Part shown: positions 18,324-27,210 of the stretch, one piece after another
Position numbering within the stretch: the first letter of the stretch is position 1
Layout of the letters: each line of letters opens with the position of its first letter
From: Myxococcota bacterium
GTDB taxonomy: Bacteria; Myxococcota; XYA12-FULL-58-9; JALHOP01
NCBI GenBank assembly: GCA_022842935.1
Contig: JALHOP010000001.1
Location: 710,135 to 774,134 of the forward strand
Length of the DNA stretch: 64,000 nt
Direction of reading: 5' to 3'
The notes under the pieces: model-generated
What the model saw: only the letters and a program-made list of their open reading frames with translations
The model's database searches: none
Told to the model about the DNA's origin: nothing
Made by a program: the position numbers and the translations under genes

Positions 18324-19508
18324 ATGACCCTTACGCCTTCCATGGCGAGTTTCGCTAAAGACGGCTTGCCGATCAAACTTTCCCGACGCCTACCCGCTGA
18401 CATGAGCCTGTCCGAGCTGACGCGAGCGGTCGAAGAGCTCGCGCCTCCATACGATCTCACGGAGACCAATCCAACCCGCGTCGAGCTCGTTTATCCGGAG
18501 GGCGCCTTGGCCTGGGCTCTCGGGGGCGCGACGGCGCTTGCCTCCTACGAACCCGACGCCATGGGCATGCGATCCGCGCGCGACTTTCTGAGTGGAGTGG
18601 CGGGTGTGCCGGTCGACCACCTGTTGGTGACTGCCAGCACCAGTGAGGCGTACGCGATAGCGATCAAGGCCTTCGTCGAACCTGGCGGGCTCGTGGCGGT
18701 GCCGCGACCGAGTTACCCGCTCATCCCCCACCTCGCACAGCTCGAGGGCGCCGACACGGTTTGGTACGACCTCATCCCCGAGGAGCGCTTCCGCCTCGAT
18801 CTCGCGAGTCTCGAACGGGCTCTGGTCGCGGGCGCCAAGTTGGTGGTGATTGTGAGCCCAAACAATCCCACCGGGTCAGTGGCGAGCGAGGCGGAGATCG
18901 CCGAAGCCGCTTTCTTGTGCGCCGAGCGCGGGGCGGTCCTCGTCATCGATCGTGTTTTTGCCGCCTACCCCGTGGAAGGGGTTGTACCCGAGCTTCCAAA
19001 GGATCTCCCCGGCGTCGTCATCGCGCTCGATGGCTTGTCGAAGCGCGCCGCCATGCCACAGCTCAAGCTCGCGTGGATGGCGCTCCACGGGACGAGCGCA
19101 CATAGCGTCGCTGGCGCGCTCGCCTGGGTCAACGACGCATACCTCTCCGCCGCGACACCAGTACAGCTCGCCTTGCCGTCGCTGTGGCCCCACGGGCAGC
19201 AGATGGCGGCGCAGATCGGCTCGCGCCTGCGCACGAACCTCGCCACTTTGCGCGCTGGAGCTCTGTCCGTAAAAGCGGTCGGCGTGTTGCCTGTCGCAGC
19301 CGGGTGGAGCGTGGTCGTTCGCGTACCGCGCGTTGTGGACGATGACGGCTGGGTCATCGCTTGTGCCCGCGCTGGCGTGAAGGTGGCGCCCGGCTACCAC
19401 TACGACTTCGATCGACCGGGCTTTATCGTGATGAGTCTATTGCCTAGGCCACAGAGCTTCGCCGCCGGCGTGCGTCGCTTCATCACGGTGGCGCAGGAGC
19501 TCGTGTAG
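18324..19508 (+). CDS. PLP-dependent aminotransferase, class I/II
   Basis: 394 residues of fold-type I. Visible landmarks: TASTSEAYA for cofactor phosphate binding, RPSYPL (about 128-133), SPNNPTG at 178-184, D209 in the LVIDRVFAAY segment that contacts the PLP pyridine nitrogen, and the Schiff-base lysine K240 in LDGLSKRAAMPQLKLAW. The family transfers amino groups between amino and keto acids; the substrate cannot be told. Later starts at 18342 or 18402 are possible because no strong ribosome site precedes 18324. Immediately downstream are an inverted repeat and a sigma-54 promoter for the next gene. Confidence 0.88.
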   Translation: MTLTPSMASFAKDGLPIKLSRRLPADMSLSELTRAVEELAPPYDLTETNPTRVELVYPEGALAWALGGATALASYEPDAMGMRSARDFLSGVAGVPVDHLLVTASTSEAYAIAIKAFVEPGGLVAVPRPSYPLIPHLAQLEGADTVWYDLIPEERFRLDLASLERALVAGAKLVVIVSPNNPTGSVASEAEIAEAAFLCAERGAVLVIDRVFAAYPVEGVVPELPKDLPGVVIALDGLSKRAAMPQLKLAWMALHGTSAHSVAGALAWVNDAYLSAATPVQLALPSLWPHGQQMAAQIGSRLRTNLATLRAGALSVKAVGVLPVAAGWSVVVRVPRVVDDDGWVIACARAGVKVAPGYHYDFDRPGFIVMSLLPRPQSFAAGVRRFITVAQELV

Positions 19509-19524
19509 GCAAACCATCGCGGGT

Positions 19525-19547
19525 GTCACGTTTGCGCACCACGTGAC
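19525..19547. promoter_or_regulatory. Inverted repeat upstream of the sigma-54 promoter (possible activator site)
   Basis: GTCACGT (19525-19531) and ACGTGAC (19541-19547) form a perfect 7-bp inverted repeat around 9 nt. Its centre is about 90 bp before the predicted start of transcription, a normal distance for a sigma-54 enhancer-binding protein. It could instead be a weak terminator of the aminotransferase gene, whose stop is 16 bp upstream, but no T-run follows. Confidence 0.5.
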
Positions 19548-19599
19548 GTGATTTGCGTGTGGGTGTGCGCCAAAACTGCCCGCAGTCGCGGTCGGACCC

Positions 19600-19615
19600 T
19601 GGCACGAGCGTTGCT
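19600..19615 (+). promoter_or_regulatory. Sigma-54 (RpoN) promoter
   Basis: TGGCACG-N4-TTGCT is an exact match to the -24/-12 consensus, with GG (19601-19602) and GC (19613-19614) separated by exactly 10 nt. Transcription should start near 19626, giving a ~28-nt leader before the ATG at 19654, which has GGAGGG in the right place. Sigma-54 promoters need an AAA+ enhancer-binding activator. Confidence 0.8.
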
Positions 19616-19653
19616 CATCTCTTGGGTGAGGCGCACCGCGCGGAGGGCTCCCA

Positions 19654-20031
19654 ATGGTCACCACGTCGACCCACACTGCCGGAAGTGACGATCGTTCATG
19701 TTTGGTTGGCCAGCTCGAAGCTTGGCCGCTCGAAGAGATTCTGTTGTGGCTGTATCAGTCGGAACGTTCGGCGGTCCTCCGCGTTGGCACCGGTCGCGAG
19801 CACGCGATGCTCCTCGTGCGTGGTGGTCACCTCTCGCGGGTCGAGTGGGGTACGCGGACCGGCGAAGAGGCCTTGATTGCTCTGTTCGCAACGCCGGCTG
19901 GTGCCTTCAACCTCATGCTGCGTGAGCCCCCAGATGCCCGCGCCAACGTTCTCCGCCCGACGCCAGAGCTGCTCCTGCAGTGCGCCTTCGCTTATGAGGA
20001 GAGCGAGCGGGGCAACGTGTATCGCGCCTGA
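19654..20031 (+). CDS. DUF4388 (PATAN-like) domain protein
   Basis: 125 residues, essentially one DUF4388 domain: LVGQLEAWPLEEILLWLYQS, then SAVLRV, the turn VRGGHLSRVEWGTRTGEEAL and the closing GAFNL. Family members are common in Myxococcota and cyanobacteria and usually occur in signalling proteins, where the domain is thought to mediate protein interaction; here it stands alone. GGAGGG precedes the ATG by 7 nt. A consensus sigma-54 promoter lies 39-54 bp upstream, so expression probably responds to an enhancer-binding regulator. Confidence 0.8.
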   Translation: MVTTSTHTAGSDDRSCLVGQLEAWPLEEILLWLYQSERSAVLRVGTGREHAMLLVRGGHLSRVEWGTRTGEEALIALFATPAGAFNLMLREPPDARANVLRPTPELLLQCAFAYEESERGNVYRA

Positions 20032-20133
20032 ACGAGCCCACACACGCTCACCTTGGCGCCAACGCGCGAGTGCCGCCCGACGCGAGGTCGGCGTTGGGGC
20101 CTGCCGCCCGTGAGTCAGCTACACTCCGGGGCA

Positions 20134-21846
20134 GTGAAGAGTCGATGTGTCCTTGCGGTCGCGTTGTGCATGGCTGCCTGTACCAAGCAGGCGGTCGGTC
20201 TCGTGGACCGAGCGTGCGATGTCGGCCAATGCGTCGCCGGTTACGCTTGCCTTGATGGTGTTTGCCGACCGTTCGCCGCGAGCGGTGGCGCTGGTGGCCA
20301 ATGTGACGAGGCGAACGCGGTATCGCCGTGTGTCGCTGGGACGACCGATTGTTCGCAGGGCTGCCGACAGTGCGTGGGCGGTGTCTGGGGCGAATGTCTC
20401 TACGATTGCTTACTCAGCGGCCGGGCCTTCATTCGCGACGAGTCGTGCAACGGGCGCGACGACGACTGTGATGGCGCCGTCGACGAAGCCACTGACTCCC
20501 CGCAGGGCTGTGTCGATCGCTTCCTCGACATGGATGGCGATGGACGCGGTGCTGGTGAGGCGCGCTGCGCCTGCGACGATGCGGACGACGGCTACAGTGC
20601 CGTCACTGGCGATGACTGTGACGACCGCGACGCCAGAGTATTCCCTGGCGCAAGCAACGAGTGTTTCGCGTGTGAGACCTATGTCGCGAAGCGCACGGAT
20701 GACGATGGCGATGGGGTCGATGAGTGCGGGGGCGACTGCAACGACGCTAGCAGCGCCGCGAGCCCCGCCATCCTCGAAGACGTCGCCGCTGGCAACTGCC
20801 GCGACGGGCTCGATAATGATTGCAACACGGGTGTCGATTGTGGCGACAAGAACTGCGTCGTCGAGCCCGCGCTTTTTCGCTATGGCCGCGTCGTCACCGT
20901 CACTCCGAATCCAACGCTCGCGGCAGGCTTTGGTATCGCGTTCGCCTTCGACCACCTTGGCCTCTACAACGCTGGTCGCACGACCTCGAATGGCGCCGAT
21001 GTGCGCGTCTTTGTCCGCGATAGCGGTGGGTTTCGCGAGGTCCCGCGCGAGCTTGACGTAGCGAGCGGGTGGCTGCGCTCCGACACTCGCCTTTGGATTC
21101 GCAACGAACATGTTCGTACGGCCGCGGAAACCGACGTGTTGTTGGTCTATGGGGCAGGGCCTAACGTTACGACGAGCGCCTCGACGGCGACGGGCGTTTA
21201 CGCCTTGCGTGACGACTTCGACGCTCCGGGCTCGGTGCTGGGCTCGCCCTGGACTGTCGCAGGCTCTGCAATTGCCAAGGGCGGTGGGCTCATCACCTTG
21301 CCGAGCCCGAATACGAACGCAAACCCGGTGGCAGACCGCTCCTTCCCCAATCTCGAGGGGGGCAGAGTCGAGCTCAAGGTCGGCATCGTCCTCGTCACGC
21401 CGTCGAGTGACAGCGACTACGGCGCCTTCATCCATCTGGGGCGGAACCTGCCTGCGATGACGCCCCCGGTGAACGCGGTTGGCGCGGCCGCGGTACTTGG
21501 CTGGGGGGCCTTTCCCAACGGGACCGGCCCCAACTTCGGGGCCGAACGATTCGTTGGTATCGGCGGCGGCGACTCCTTCAGCATCGGCAGCGGCACCGGC
21601 AGCCGTCGCCTGAGTGCTCTGATCGACCTCGATGCCAAAACTGTGCTCGCCGCGGTGGACGGCTTCGAGACCGCCATCACCTTCGGCGACAACGCTGTTG
21701 GCAACGTCAACGTCTTGCGCCTTTCGGGTTGGCAGATCCTCACGGCCAACCTGGTACGGTTCGACTACGTCGGGGTCCGGGCAGCGCCACCCGCGGAGGC
21801 CCTAACGACCGTTGGTCCCGAGCTTGCCATCGGCCCCTGTCCTTGA
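20134..21846 (+). CDS. MopE-like metal-binding lipoprotein with DUF2341-like domain
   Basis: The GTG at 20134 is preferred because it gives a compact lipoprotein signal (KSRCVLAVALCMAAC); the frame is open further upstream. The 570-residue product has a Cys/Asp-rich N-terminal half with repeats of the MopE-type putative metal-binding motif: CNGRDDDCDGAVDE, DMDGDGRG, DDCDDRDARVFPGASNEC, DDDGDGVDECGGDCND and DGLDNDCNTGVDC. These occur in outer-surface proteins of Myxococcota and bind Ca or Cu in known cases. The C-terminal ~280 residues look like a DUF2341/concanavalin-like domain (VRDSGGFREVPRELD... DVLLVYGAG). Likely surface-exposed. Confidence 0.78.
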   Translation: MKSRCVLAVALCMAACTKQAVGLVDRACDVGQCVAGYACLDGVCRPFAASGGAGGQCDEANAVSPCVAGTTDCSQGCRQCVGGVWGECLYDCLLSGRAFIRDESCNGRDDDCDGAVDEATDSPQGCVDRFLDMDGDGRGAGEARCACDDADDGYSAVTGDDCDDRDARVFPGASNECFACETYVAKRTDDDGDGVDECGGDCNDASSAASPAILEDVAAGNCRDGLDNDCNTGVDCGDKNCVVEPALFRYGRVVTVTPNPTLAAGFGIAFAFDHLGLYNAGRTTSNGADVRVFVRDSGGFREVPRELDVASGWLRSDTRLWIRNEHVRTAAETDVLLVYGAGPNVTTSASTATGVYALRDDFDAPGSVLGSPWTVAGSAIAKGGGLITLPSPNTNANPVADRSFPNLEGGRVELKVGIVLVTPSSDSDYGAFIHLGRNLPAMTPPVNAVGAAAVLGWGAFPNGTGPNFGAERFVGIGGGDSFSIGSGTGSRRLSALIDLDAKTVLAAVDGFETAITFGDNAVGNVNVLRLSGWQILTANLVRFDYVGVRAAPPAEALTTVGPELAIGPCP

Positions 21847-21996
21847 CGACCGCCGCACCGAAAGGCCAAACCTTCAGAGGCGCTTTCAAGGCGGATTGAC
21901 GCCGCGATCGTTGGGTTCGGCAAAAACGATCGGACCCCCCGAGTATTGGGTATGCGCCGACGAGTCCCTAACGCCTCGTCGTCGATTGGCAGGGCC

Positions 21997-24900
21997 ATGC
22001 GCATCAAGAGACTCGAGATCCACGGCTTCAAATCGTTCGCCGAGCGCGCCGTGCTCAACTTCGGGGAAGGCATCACCGGCGTCGTTGGCCCCAACGGCTG
22101 CGGCAAGTCGAACATCGTGGATGCCTTGCGCTGGTGCATGGGCGAGATGAGCGCCAAGCATTTGCGCGGCCGCGCCATGCAAGACGTCATCTTCGCGGGC
22201 TCCGACAGTCGCGGCCCCCTCGGGATGGCCGAAGTCACCATAAGCTTCCATAACGACGGCAACGTCCCTCCGCAGTATGCGAGCTTCAGCGAAATCGCAG
22301 TGACGCGCCGTCTGCATCGTGATGGCAGCAGCGAATACCTCGTCAACAAGGTCCCTGCTCGCCTGCGCGACATCACCGACCTCTTCCTGGGCACCGGTGT
22401 TGGCACGCGCGCCTACTCGATCATCGAACAGGGCCGCATTGGCTTCATCGTCAGCAGCAAGCCCGAGGACCGTCGCTCTCTCATCGAAGAAGTCGCGGGC
22501 ATTACGAAATTCAAGGCGCGCAAGAAGGCCGCCGAGCGCCGGATGGAGTCGACGCAGCAGAATCTCGACCGCGTCGGCGATGTCGTGAGCGAGCTCGAGC
22601 GCCAGCTGCAGTCGCTGCGCCGTCAGGCGCGCCGCGCAGAGAAGTACAAGGAGCTGCGCGCCGAGCTGCGTGATCTCGAGCTGCACCACGCGTCGCTCGA
22701 GATGCTGCGCGTCGCGGCCCTCGAAAAACACGCCCACGGCGAGGCGGATATGCTGGCGCGAGACGCCGAGGATGCCCAGGCCGGTATCGCCGCTCGCGAG
22801 AGCAGCATCGAGGCCGATCGACTGCGCCTCCTCGAGGTCGAACGCGAGCTGCAGCGCGAGCAGGCCGCGAGTGCCGAGCTGGACGCCAAGCTGGCAGCGC
22901 TGGAGCGCGATCTTTCCCACTGGCAGCGCCAGCGTGAAGAGGCGATCGCACGTGTCCACGCGGCGCGACGGGACGTCGAGGACGCCGAGGCGCGACTCGC
23001 GCAAGCGCGCAACGAGCACGACAGCCACGATCAGGCGTTGGGACATCTGTCCGCTTCGGTGGATAGTGACCGCGAGCGCACGTATGCCCTGGAGACCGCA
23101 GTCGGCGAGATGCAGGCGCAGATCGCCAGCCTCGACCGCGATGCCGAGGCGCTGCGGCGTTCGGCCGTCGAGCACATCCACGAAGGTGCGCGTCAGCGCA
23201 CGTTGATCGCTGCCATCGCCAAGCGTGACGTGGAGCTCAAAAACCGGTTGAGTCAGTCGAGCGCCGAGCTCGAAGACGTCGCGCGGCGCAGAGCCCTCGC
23301 CGAGTCGAAGGCGCTCGAGCTCACCGAGCGCCGCGACGTTCTGGCCGCTCAAATCAACGCGTGGCGGACGCGTGTCATCGAAAATCGCGCCACCCTCGAA
23401 AACGCCGTGCGTCTGGTCAGCGAGAGCGAGACGCGCCTCCGGTCCCTGCGTGACACCCTCGCCGAGCGACGCTCACGACTCGAGTCGTTGCAAGAAATCG
23501 CGCGCCGCTTCGAGGGTTACTCAGACGGCGTGCGCTCCCTCATGCAGCCCGACGGTGGAGAACCCGTTGTCTCGGGCATCCGTGCGCTCATTACCGACGT
23601 TCTCGACGTCCCGCCCGAGCTCGAGCGTGCTGTAGAAGCCGCGCTCGGTGAGCGCTTACAATACGTCGTTGTCGATGCACAGTCCGTCGGCGTGACCGCT
23701 ATCGCGCACTTGCAGCAGATTGCGGGCGGTCGTAGCGGTTTCGTTCCGATGACCCCGCGCCCGTCTCGCCTCGCCGCCCACGGCAACGCGCTCGAGCGAG
23801 TCAAGGCGCGCCCAGGTTTCGAGAAGGTCGCAGAGTACCTTCTGGCCGACGTCAGCATTGCGGACACGCTCGACGCGGCGCTGGTCGCGTTCAGCGACGA
23901 TCAGACCCCGCTGCGCTACGTCACCTTGAACGGCGAAGTTCTCGATGCCTTTGGCACGTTGATCGGTGGCTCGGAAGAGGGGAGCGGTTTACTCGCCAAG
24001 CGTCGCGAGATCCGCGAGCTCGAGGAGAAGGTCGCCGCGCTCGACGCGGAGCACGAAGAGGCTCGCGCTGTGCACCACGAGCTCGAGACGCAGCGCCTCC
24101 AGCTCGAGGTCGATATCCAGCAGCTCGAAAAAGACCTGCACGCAGCCGATCTCGAGCGCATCGAGACCTCGAAAGACCTCGAGGCCGCTATGGCAGATGC
24201 GCGGCGCGCTGGCGATCGGGCCGAGATTGTCGAGTTCGAGCGTGCCCAGGCAAGCGACGAGCTGGCCAAGAGCGCGAGCGAAACCAAGACCGCCGAAGAG
24301 GTCGCGATCCGCGCCGAAGAGGAGCAGCGCAACATTGAACAACGGGCGCGCGAGCTCAGCGAACGACGTGCGGGGATGGCCGAAGAGCTCGCGGCACGCG
24401 CCGACGAGCTTACACGGGCCAAGGTCGAAGGGGCGACGCGCGCCGAGAAGCTCACTGGCACCAAGGCTGCCGCGCAGCGTTTGCAACAGGCCATGACGGA
24501 GCTCAACCAGCGCATCGAGCGCGCCCAGTCCGCGATTCGCCATAACGAGAACGCAAGCCACGACCTCACACAGCGCATCGAAGAAGGGCAGCAGCTTGCT
24601 CTTAGCACCTCCGCGGATGCGCTGCGCCGACGCGAAGAGCTCGCGGCCGCGCGTGACCGCTACGAAGCCGACCGCCAGAGTGTCGCGGTGGTCGAGCAAG
24701 CGCTACGCGAGCAGCGCAAGAGCGGCGACGCCGCTGTCGAGCGGCTCACCTCGGTGCGCATGGAGCTGCAGCGCTTGGAGCTCGAGCGCGTTCGGATCAT
24801 CGATCACATCCTCGAGCGACACGACGTGCGCATCGAGCTGGTGATGACCGACTATCACCTGCGTCCGATGCCCGGTCCCGAGGCTCGCCAAAAGGCGACC

Positions 24901-25539
24901 GAGCTCGACCGCGCCATCAAGGCTCTCGGGCCCATCAATCTCACGGCCATCGATGAGTGCGCCGAAATCGAGACGCGCTACGGGTTTCTCGTGACCCAGC
25001 GCGATGACCTCGCCAATGCCTTGGAGTCATTGAAGCGAGCCATTCAGCGCATTAACCGCGCTTCGCGTGAGCGCTTCCAAGAGGCATTCGACGCAGTCAA
25101 CGAGATGTTCCAGCAGGTTTATCCTCGCCTGTTCCGCGGTGGCGTCGCCCGGCTCGAGCTCATCCAAAGCGATGACCTCCTCGAGTCCGGCGTCGAGATC
25201 ATCGCGCAACCGCCGGGTAAGAAGCTGCAGAACGTCTCTCTGCTCTCGGGTGGTGAGAAGGCGCTGACGGCAACCGCGCTGGTGTTTGCGATCTTCCTCA
25301 TCAAGCCGTCGCCGTTTTGCGTCCTCGACGAGGTCGACGCGCCGCTCGACGAGGCAAACGTGGGTAGGTTCAACGAGATGCTCCGCGAGATCTCGAAGAT
25401 CTCGCAGTTCATCGTCATCACCCACAACAAGAACACGATGTCGCAGGCCGACCGCCTCTACGGGGTCACCATGCAGGAGCCGGGCATGAGCACGCTGGTC
25501 TCGGTGAACCTCGACGAGAAGGCGGCATCTGCGGCTTGA
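21997..25539 (+). CDS. smc: Chromosome segregation protein SMC
   Basis: 1180 residues from the ATG at 21997 (MRIKRLEIHGFKSFAE, the canonical N-terminus); a frame start at 21946 adds 17 unconserved residues. Walker A GPNGCGKSN is at 31-39. Two long coiled-coil arms flank a hinge at about residues 500-660 (GVRSLMQPDGGEPVVSGIRAL onward). Near the C-terminus are the ABC signature LSGGEKALTATAL and Walker B FCVLDEVDAPLDEANV. SMC homodimers with ScpA/ScpB compact and segregate the chromosome. The scp genes are not adjacent. Long antisense frames over this gene are high-GC artefacts of the coiled coil. Confidence 0.97.
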   Translation: MRIKRLEIHGFKSFAERAVLNFGEGITGVVGPNGCGKSNIVDALRWCMGEMSAKHLRGRAMQDVIFAGSDSRGPLGMAEVTISFHNDGNVPPQYASFSEIAVTRRLHRDGSSEYLVNKVPARLRDITDLFLGTGVGTRAYSIIEQGRIGFIVSSKPEDRRSLIEEVAGITKFKARKKAAERRMESTQQNLDRVGDVVSELERQLQSLRRQARRAEKYKELRAELRDLELHHASLEMLRVAALEKHAHGEADMLARDAEDAQAGIAARESSIEADRLRLLEVERELQREQAASAELDAKLAALERDLSHWQRQREEAIARVHAARRDVEDAEARLAQARNEHDSHDQALGHLSASVDSDRERTYALETAVGEMQAQIASLDRDAEALRRSAVEHIHEGARQRTLIAAIAKRDVELKNRLSQSSAELEDVARRRALAESKALELTERRDVLAAQINAWRTRVIENRATLENAVRLVSESETRLRSLRDTLAERRSRLESLQEIARRFEGYSDGVRSLMQPDGGEPVVSGIRALITDVLDVPPELERAVEAALGERLQYVVVDAQSVGVTAIAHLQQIAGGRSGFVPMTPRPSRLAAHGNALERVKARPGFEKVAEYLLADVSIADTLDAALVAFSDDQTPLRYVTLNGEVLDAFGTLIGGSEEGSGLLAKRREIRELEEKVAALDAEHEEARAVHHELETQRLQLEVDIQQLEKDLHAADLERIETSKDLEAAMADARRAGDRAEIVEFERAQASDELAKSASETKTAEEVAIRAEEEQRNIEQRARELSERRAGMAEELAARADELTRAKVEGATRAEKLTGTKAAAQRLQQAMTELNQRIERAQSAIRHNENASHDLTQRIEEGQQLALSTSADALRRREELAAARDRYEADRQSVAVVEQALREQRKSGDAAVERLTSVRMELQRLELERVRIIDHILERHDVRIELVMTDYHLRPMPGPEARQKATELDRAIKALGPINLTAIDECAEIETRYGFLVTQRDDLANALESLKRAIQRINRASRERFQEAFDAVNEMFQQVYPRLFRGGVARLELIQSDDLLESGVEIIAQPPGKKLQNVSLLSGGEKALTATALVFAIFLIKPSPFCVLDEVDAPLDEANVGRFNEMLREISKISQFIVITHNKNTMSQADRLYGVTMQEPGMSTLVSVNLDEKAASAA

Positions 25540-25658
25540 CGACTCGTGCGACGTCGCTAGGCCGTCGGGCGCGCTCGACGTGCTGGGTGGTTGTCGTAAT
25601 GAGCCTCTGGGCGCTCCGAACCCTTGCCTGTCCGCGATTCTAGGCTGTAAAGAAGCGC

Positions 25659-26138
25659 ATGCTCGAAGCACACCTGCCGCTTTTTCTCATGGTGATTTTG
25701 GCGACCGGGCTAGGCGCGGGGCTCCTCACCATCTCGAACTTTCTCGGACCGCGCCGTCCGACAAAGATCAAGCTCGAGGTTTTCGAGTGCGGTAACCCGC
25801 CGACCGGTCCTGCCCGCGAGCGCTTCAACGTCAAATTCTACTTGGTCGCGATCCTCTTTCTCGTGTTCGACATCGAAGCGGTCTTCATCTATCCGTGGGC
25901 CGTCACCTTTGGAGACGCGGTCCGCGGCAAGAGCTCGATGGCTCCCGCGGCGCTCGCCGGCGCCATGCTGGTGTTTGCCGGTCTGCTTGTCGTGAGCCTC
26001 GTCTACGAGTGGCGCAAGGGCGCGCTCGAGTGGGCCGGCCGCGAGTCCGAGGACAACGTTGAAGAGGCCGCTCACGCCACGGTGACCACCGTCCGAGCCG
26101 GCGACCACAAATCGACAATCAGCCACCACGCGGCCTGA
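25659..26138 (+). CDS. nuoA: NADH-quinone oxidoreductase subunit A
   Basis: 159 residues with three membrane helices. The conserved loop KLEVFECGNPPTGPARERFNVKFYLVAILFLVFDIEAVFIYPW is diagnostic in its parts (FECG, RFNVKFY, FDIEAVF). NuoA is a small membrane subunit of the proton-pumping arm near the quinone site. The tail after helix 3 is longer than usual (about 40 residues, Glu- then His-rich). First gene of the nuoABC unit; nuoB follows after 8 bp. Confidence 0.95.
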   Translation: MLEAHLPLFLMVILATGLGAGLLTISNFLGPRRPTKIKLEVFECGNPPTGPARERFNVKFYLVAILFLVFDIEAVFIYPWAVTFGDAVRGKSSMAPAALAGAMLVFAGLLVVSLVYEWRKGALEWAGRESEDNVEEAAHATVTTVRAGDHKSTISHHAA

Positions 26139-26146
26139 GGCACACC

Positions 26147-26671
26147 ATGAAAGACGAAGATATCATTCACAACGAGGTGCTGGTCACCCGACGCTCCGAC
26201 GCGGAGAGTTGGTTGCGCCAGACCATCGAGCGCATGAGCCAGCCCGGCATCAACTGGAGCCGGAAGTTCTCGCTCTTCAACTACCCCTTCGTCACAGCCT
26301 GTTGCGGCATGGAATTCATGTCGGTCAACGGGCCGCGTTACGACATGGCGCAGTACGGCGCCGAGTTCCCTCGGTTTTCGCCGCGGCAGGCCGACCTCAT
26401 CTGGATCGTCGGTACCATCACCCAGAAGCAGGCGCCGATCTTGCGCCGCGTTTGGGAGCAAATGGCCGAGCCCAAGTGGGCCATCGCTTTTGGTGTCTGC
26501 GCGTCGACGGGCGGCTTTTACGACAACTACTGCACCGTGCAGGGCGCGGACCGCATCATTCCCATCGACGTTTACATCCCTGGCTGTCCGCCGCGTCCTG
26601 AGCAGATCCTCGACGGCTTGCGCCTGCTCATGGACAAGATCCAGACCGAGCACGGCCGCGTGATGGTGTAA
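26147..26671 (+). CDS. nuoB: NADH-quinone oxidoreductase subunit B
   Basis: 174 residues carrying the ligands of the terminal [4Fe-4S] cluster N2: the vicinal C52-C53 (TACCGMEF), C118 (FGVCAST) and C147 (PGCPPRPE), with the same spacing between the last two as in E. coli NuoB. N2 passes electrons to ubiquinone or menaquinone at the interface with NuoD. A good ribosome site (GAGG, 6 nt) precedes the ATG, and nuoC starts 2 bp after the stop. Confidence 0.97.
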   Translation: MKDEDIIHNEVLVTRRSDAESWLRQTIERMSQPGINWSRKFSLFNYPFVTACCGMEFMSVNGPRYDMAQYGAEFPRFSPRQADLIWIVGTITQKQAPILRRVWEQMAEPKWAIAFGVCASTGGFYDNYCTVQGADRIIPIDVYIPGCPPRPEQILDGLRLLMDKIQTEHGRVMV

Positions 26672-26673
26672 CG

Positions 26674-27210
26674 ATGTCCGTTTTAGCGTTGGAGAAGCTC
26701 AAGCGTCGTTTCGGCGACGACATCCTCGAGAGCCACAGTAAGCTGGGCGATGACACCGTGCTCGTGAAGGCGGAGCGCCTCTACGAGGTCGCGCAGTTCC
26801 TCAAGGACGATCCCGAGCTGCAGTTCGACATGCCTATCGACAACACAGCCGTCGACTGGTGGCAGGTGAGCGAGCCGCGCTTCGAGGTGATCTGGCACCT
26901 GTATTCGACCGTGAAGCACATGCGCATTCGCGTGAAGGTCCGCGTCGGCGAAGACAATCCGACCTGCGCATCGCTGACCCCGTTGTGGCCGGGTATGAAC
27001 TGGCACGAGCGCGAGACTTGGGACATGTACGGCGTTCGCTTCAGCGGGCATCCGAATCTCAAGCGCGTCCTCATGTACGAAGAGTTCGTGGGCTATCCGC
27101 TGCGCAAAGACTATCCGATCACCAAGCGCCAGCCGCTCATCGAAGAGCGCATCGTGCGCGAGGTGCCGACGCAGCGCAATCCGCCGCCGGACATGCTCAA
27201 CCAGCCGTAG
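26674..27210 (+). CDS. nuoC: NADH-quinone oxidoreductase subunit C
   Basis: 178 residues of the 30-kDa subunit family, a peripheral-arm structural subunit contacting NuoB and NuoD. The signature region ERETWDMYGVRFSGHPNLKR ... GYPLRKDYP is intact. Separate nuoC and nuoD genes are present rather than the fused NuoCD of E. coli. The end overlaps the convergent downstream gene by 14 bp, so the nuoABC transcript must end inside or beyond that opposite-strand gene. Confidence 0.94.
   Translation: MSVLALEKLKRRFGDDILESHSKLGDDTVLVKAERLYEVAQFLKDDPELQFDMPIDNTAVDWWQVSEPRFEVIWHLYSTVKHMRIRVKVRVGEDNPTCASLTPLWPGMNWHERETWDMYGVRFSGHPNLKRVLMYEEFVGYPLRKDYPITKRQPLIEERIVREVPTQRNPPPDMLNQP

Noticed and set aside
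21886..23352. Long minus-strand frame over the start of smc
   Set aside because: Arg/Leu/Ala-biased antisense of a coiled coil; smc itself has all motifs.
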